Translations under genes and position numbers: made by a program | Source: CAYNFR01 sp964616755 | GTDB taxonomy: Bacteria; Bacteroidota; Bacteroidia; Chitinophagales; Saprospiraceae | Assembly: GCA_964616755.1 (NCBI GenBank) | Contig: CAZTSI010000069.1 | Location: 1 to 14,871, forward strand | DNA length: 14,871 nt | Direction of reading: 5' to 3' | Notes under the pieces: model-generated | The model's input: the letters and a program-made list of their open reading frames with translations, nothing else | Told to the model about the DNA's origin: nothing | Database searches by the model: none | Shown: piece by piece, positions 14,366 to 14,871 of the stretch | Layout: every line of letters begins with the position of its first letter | Position numbering within the stretch: position 1 is the first letter of the stretch

Positions 14366-14661
14366 TGAACAAAATGAAATCGAGCATCCCCTTACCTGTT
14401 GAGATGCAAGCAGGCTCAAGACAGTATATGGGTGTCTATCTATGGTTTGATATCAAGAACAAGTGTAGTATCATGAGGCTTTTATTATTAAATATTTCCG
14501 AGTATTGTTGACGAATGCCATGCGCCAGTAAGCTTCATGATATTGATTACGAAAGTCATCAACTATTCTTTTTTGCGCAGATTTCTCAACACGCTTTAGG
14601 ACGTAAGGCAAGCTCTTTTTTTGGTATAATAGAGAGAAATATAGTTGAACCTTTGAGCGTA
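14366..14661. other. Intergenic sequence between the barrel protein and the exporter operon
   Basis: No coding frame with recognisable content is seen on either strand. The only longer plus frame (from 14515) runs antisense into the barrel gene. The spacing makes the exporter operon likely to have its own promoter rather than being read through from the barrel gene. Confidence 0.5.
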
Positions 14662-14705
14662 AGGCGGCACACTTCTTCTCCTATATCAAAACTTTCCTGC
14701 CGCCT
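14662..14705 (-). terminator. Strong GC-rich hairpin spanning the end of the barrel gene
   Basis: AGGCGGCA (14662-14669) pairs perfectly with TGCCGCCT (14698-14705) across a 28-nt loop; the right arm overlaps the TAG stop at 14704-14706. No U-run follows on the minus strand, so it is not a textbook intrinsic terminator. It may instead be a 3'-end stabiliser or a Rho-related structure. Confidence 0.4.
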
Positions 14706-14871
14706 AAAAATTATACAACGCTCTACCAATAATTGTCCTGCCTATTCGCGGGAAATTGGGGAGGGCTCTAAACTCATTGTTCATAAGATTTGTCGCGGAC
14801 GCCTCTAAGGTCAGTCCGTTTTTAAATTGATAACCCACTCCTACATCTACCAAAGAACGTGCATCTATCTT
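14704..14871 (-). CDS. C-terminal end of an outer-membrane beta-barrel, probably a TonB-dependent receptor (partial)
   Basis: The minus frame is open from the right window edge to TAG 14704, giving 55 residues. They show alternating beta strands: VDVGVGYQFKNGLTLEASAT, then NLMNNEFRALPNFPRIGRT and a final IIGRALYNF. The 'NLMNNEFR...P.P.IGRT' stretch matches the typical TonB-dependent receptor C-terminus (usually nLfDkeyr...p..GR), and the last residue is Phe, the C-terminal aromatic signature needed for insertion by the BAM complex. Receptors of this kind import ferric siderophores, haem, vitamin B12 or glycans; the ligand cannot be judged from this fragment. Its upstream part is outside the window. 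It lies 476 nt before the exporter operon on the same strand, but a hairpin and a separate promoter suggest independent expression. Confidence 0.82.
   Translation of the reverse strand, partial: KIDARSLVDVGVGYQFKNGLTLEASATNLMNNEFRALPNFPRIGRTIIGRALYNF

Noticed and set aside
14515..14808. 97-codon plus-strand open frame near the right end
   Set aside because: Antisense to the outer-membrane barrel C-terminus, which has convincing beta-strand pattern and terminal Phe; the plus frame has no family features.

Overview
The window looks like a moderately AT-rich scaffold from a Bacteroidota genome, most likely the Saprospiria (Saprospiraceae or Haliscomenobacteraceae type). The evidence for this is: a large secreted beta-propeller protein ending in a Gly-Cys-X carboxy terminus, a TPR-fed NarL-type sensor kinase, a sigma factor paired with a membrane TPR protein, a short SSB without the acidic tail, TonB-dependent receptor remains, and little use of Shine-Dalgarno sites. 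A block of exactly 100 Ns (3027-3126) marks a scaffold gap, so this is probably a draft or metagenome assembly. The lineage is inferred from gene style only.

Layout. (1) 1-1266, minus strand: the N-terminal 422 residues of a secreted subtilisin-like (S8) protease that runs off the left edge. (2) 1500-2749, plus strand, divergent from the protease: a sigma-70/ECF-like factor and a one-TM TPR protein, a likely regulator pair, ended by a hairpin terminator at 2769-2808. (3) 2836-3542, minus strand: two tandem ssb genes, the second interrupted by the N gap. Upstream of them at 3655-3715 lies a striking array of CGT-led units with 10-bp phasing. (4) 3716-4347: no convincing gene; a 26-bp dyad lies at 4301-4326. 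(5) 4348-5049, plus: a SIMPL/DUF541 periplasmic protein whose signal peptide is cut by an in-frame amber codon. (6) 5246-7704: a NarL-family response regulator (plus) and a TPR-TM histidine kinase (minus) that converge and overlap by a few bases at their stops. (7) 8192-11019, plus: a stand-alone LuxR-type helix-turn-helix protein 11 nt ahead of an 854-residue Asp-box propeller lipoprotein with a GCX C-terminus. (8) 11195-14227, minus: an operon of lipoprotein membrane-fusion protein, FtsX/MacB-type permease and LolD-like ATPase, with a dyad and possible promoter at 14316-14365. (9) 14704-14871, minus: the last 55 residues of an outer-membrane beta-barrel protein, probably a TonB-dependent receptor.

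How the parts may work together. The window is largely about the cell envelope and its control: secreted protease, periplasmic protein, surface propeller, tripartite-type exporter and outer-membrane receptor, set among three transcription regulators (sigma factor, response regulator, solo HTH). Plausible links, all inferred from position, are sigma/TPR pair with the divergent protease, and the two-component system with the HTH-propeller operon. The observations most worth checking are the phased repeat array upstream of the duplicated ssb genes, the ssb duplication across the gap, the amber codon in the SIMPL signal peptide, and the propeller protein that carries lipid-type signals at both ends.
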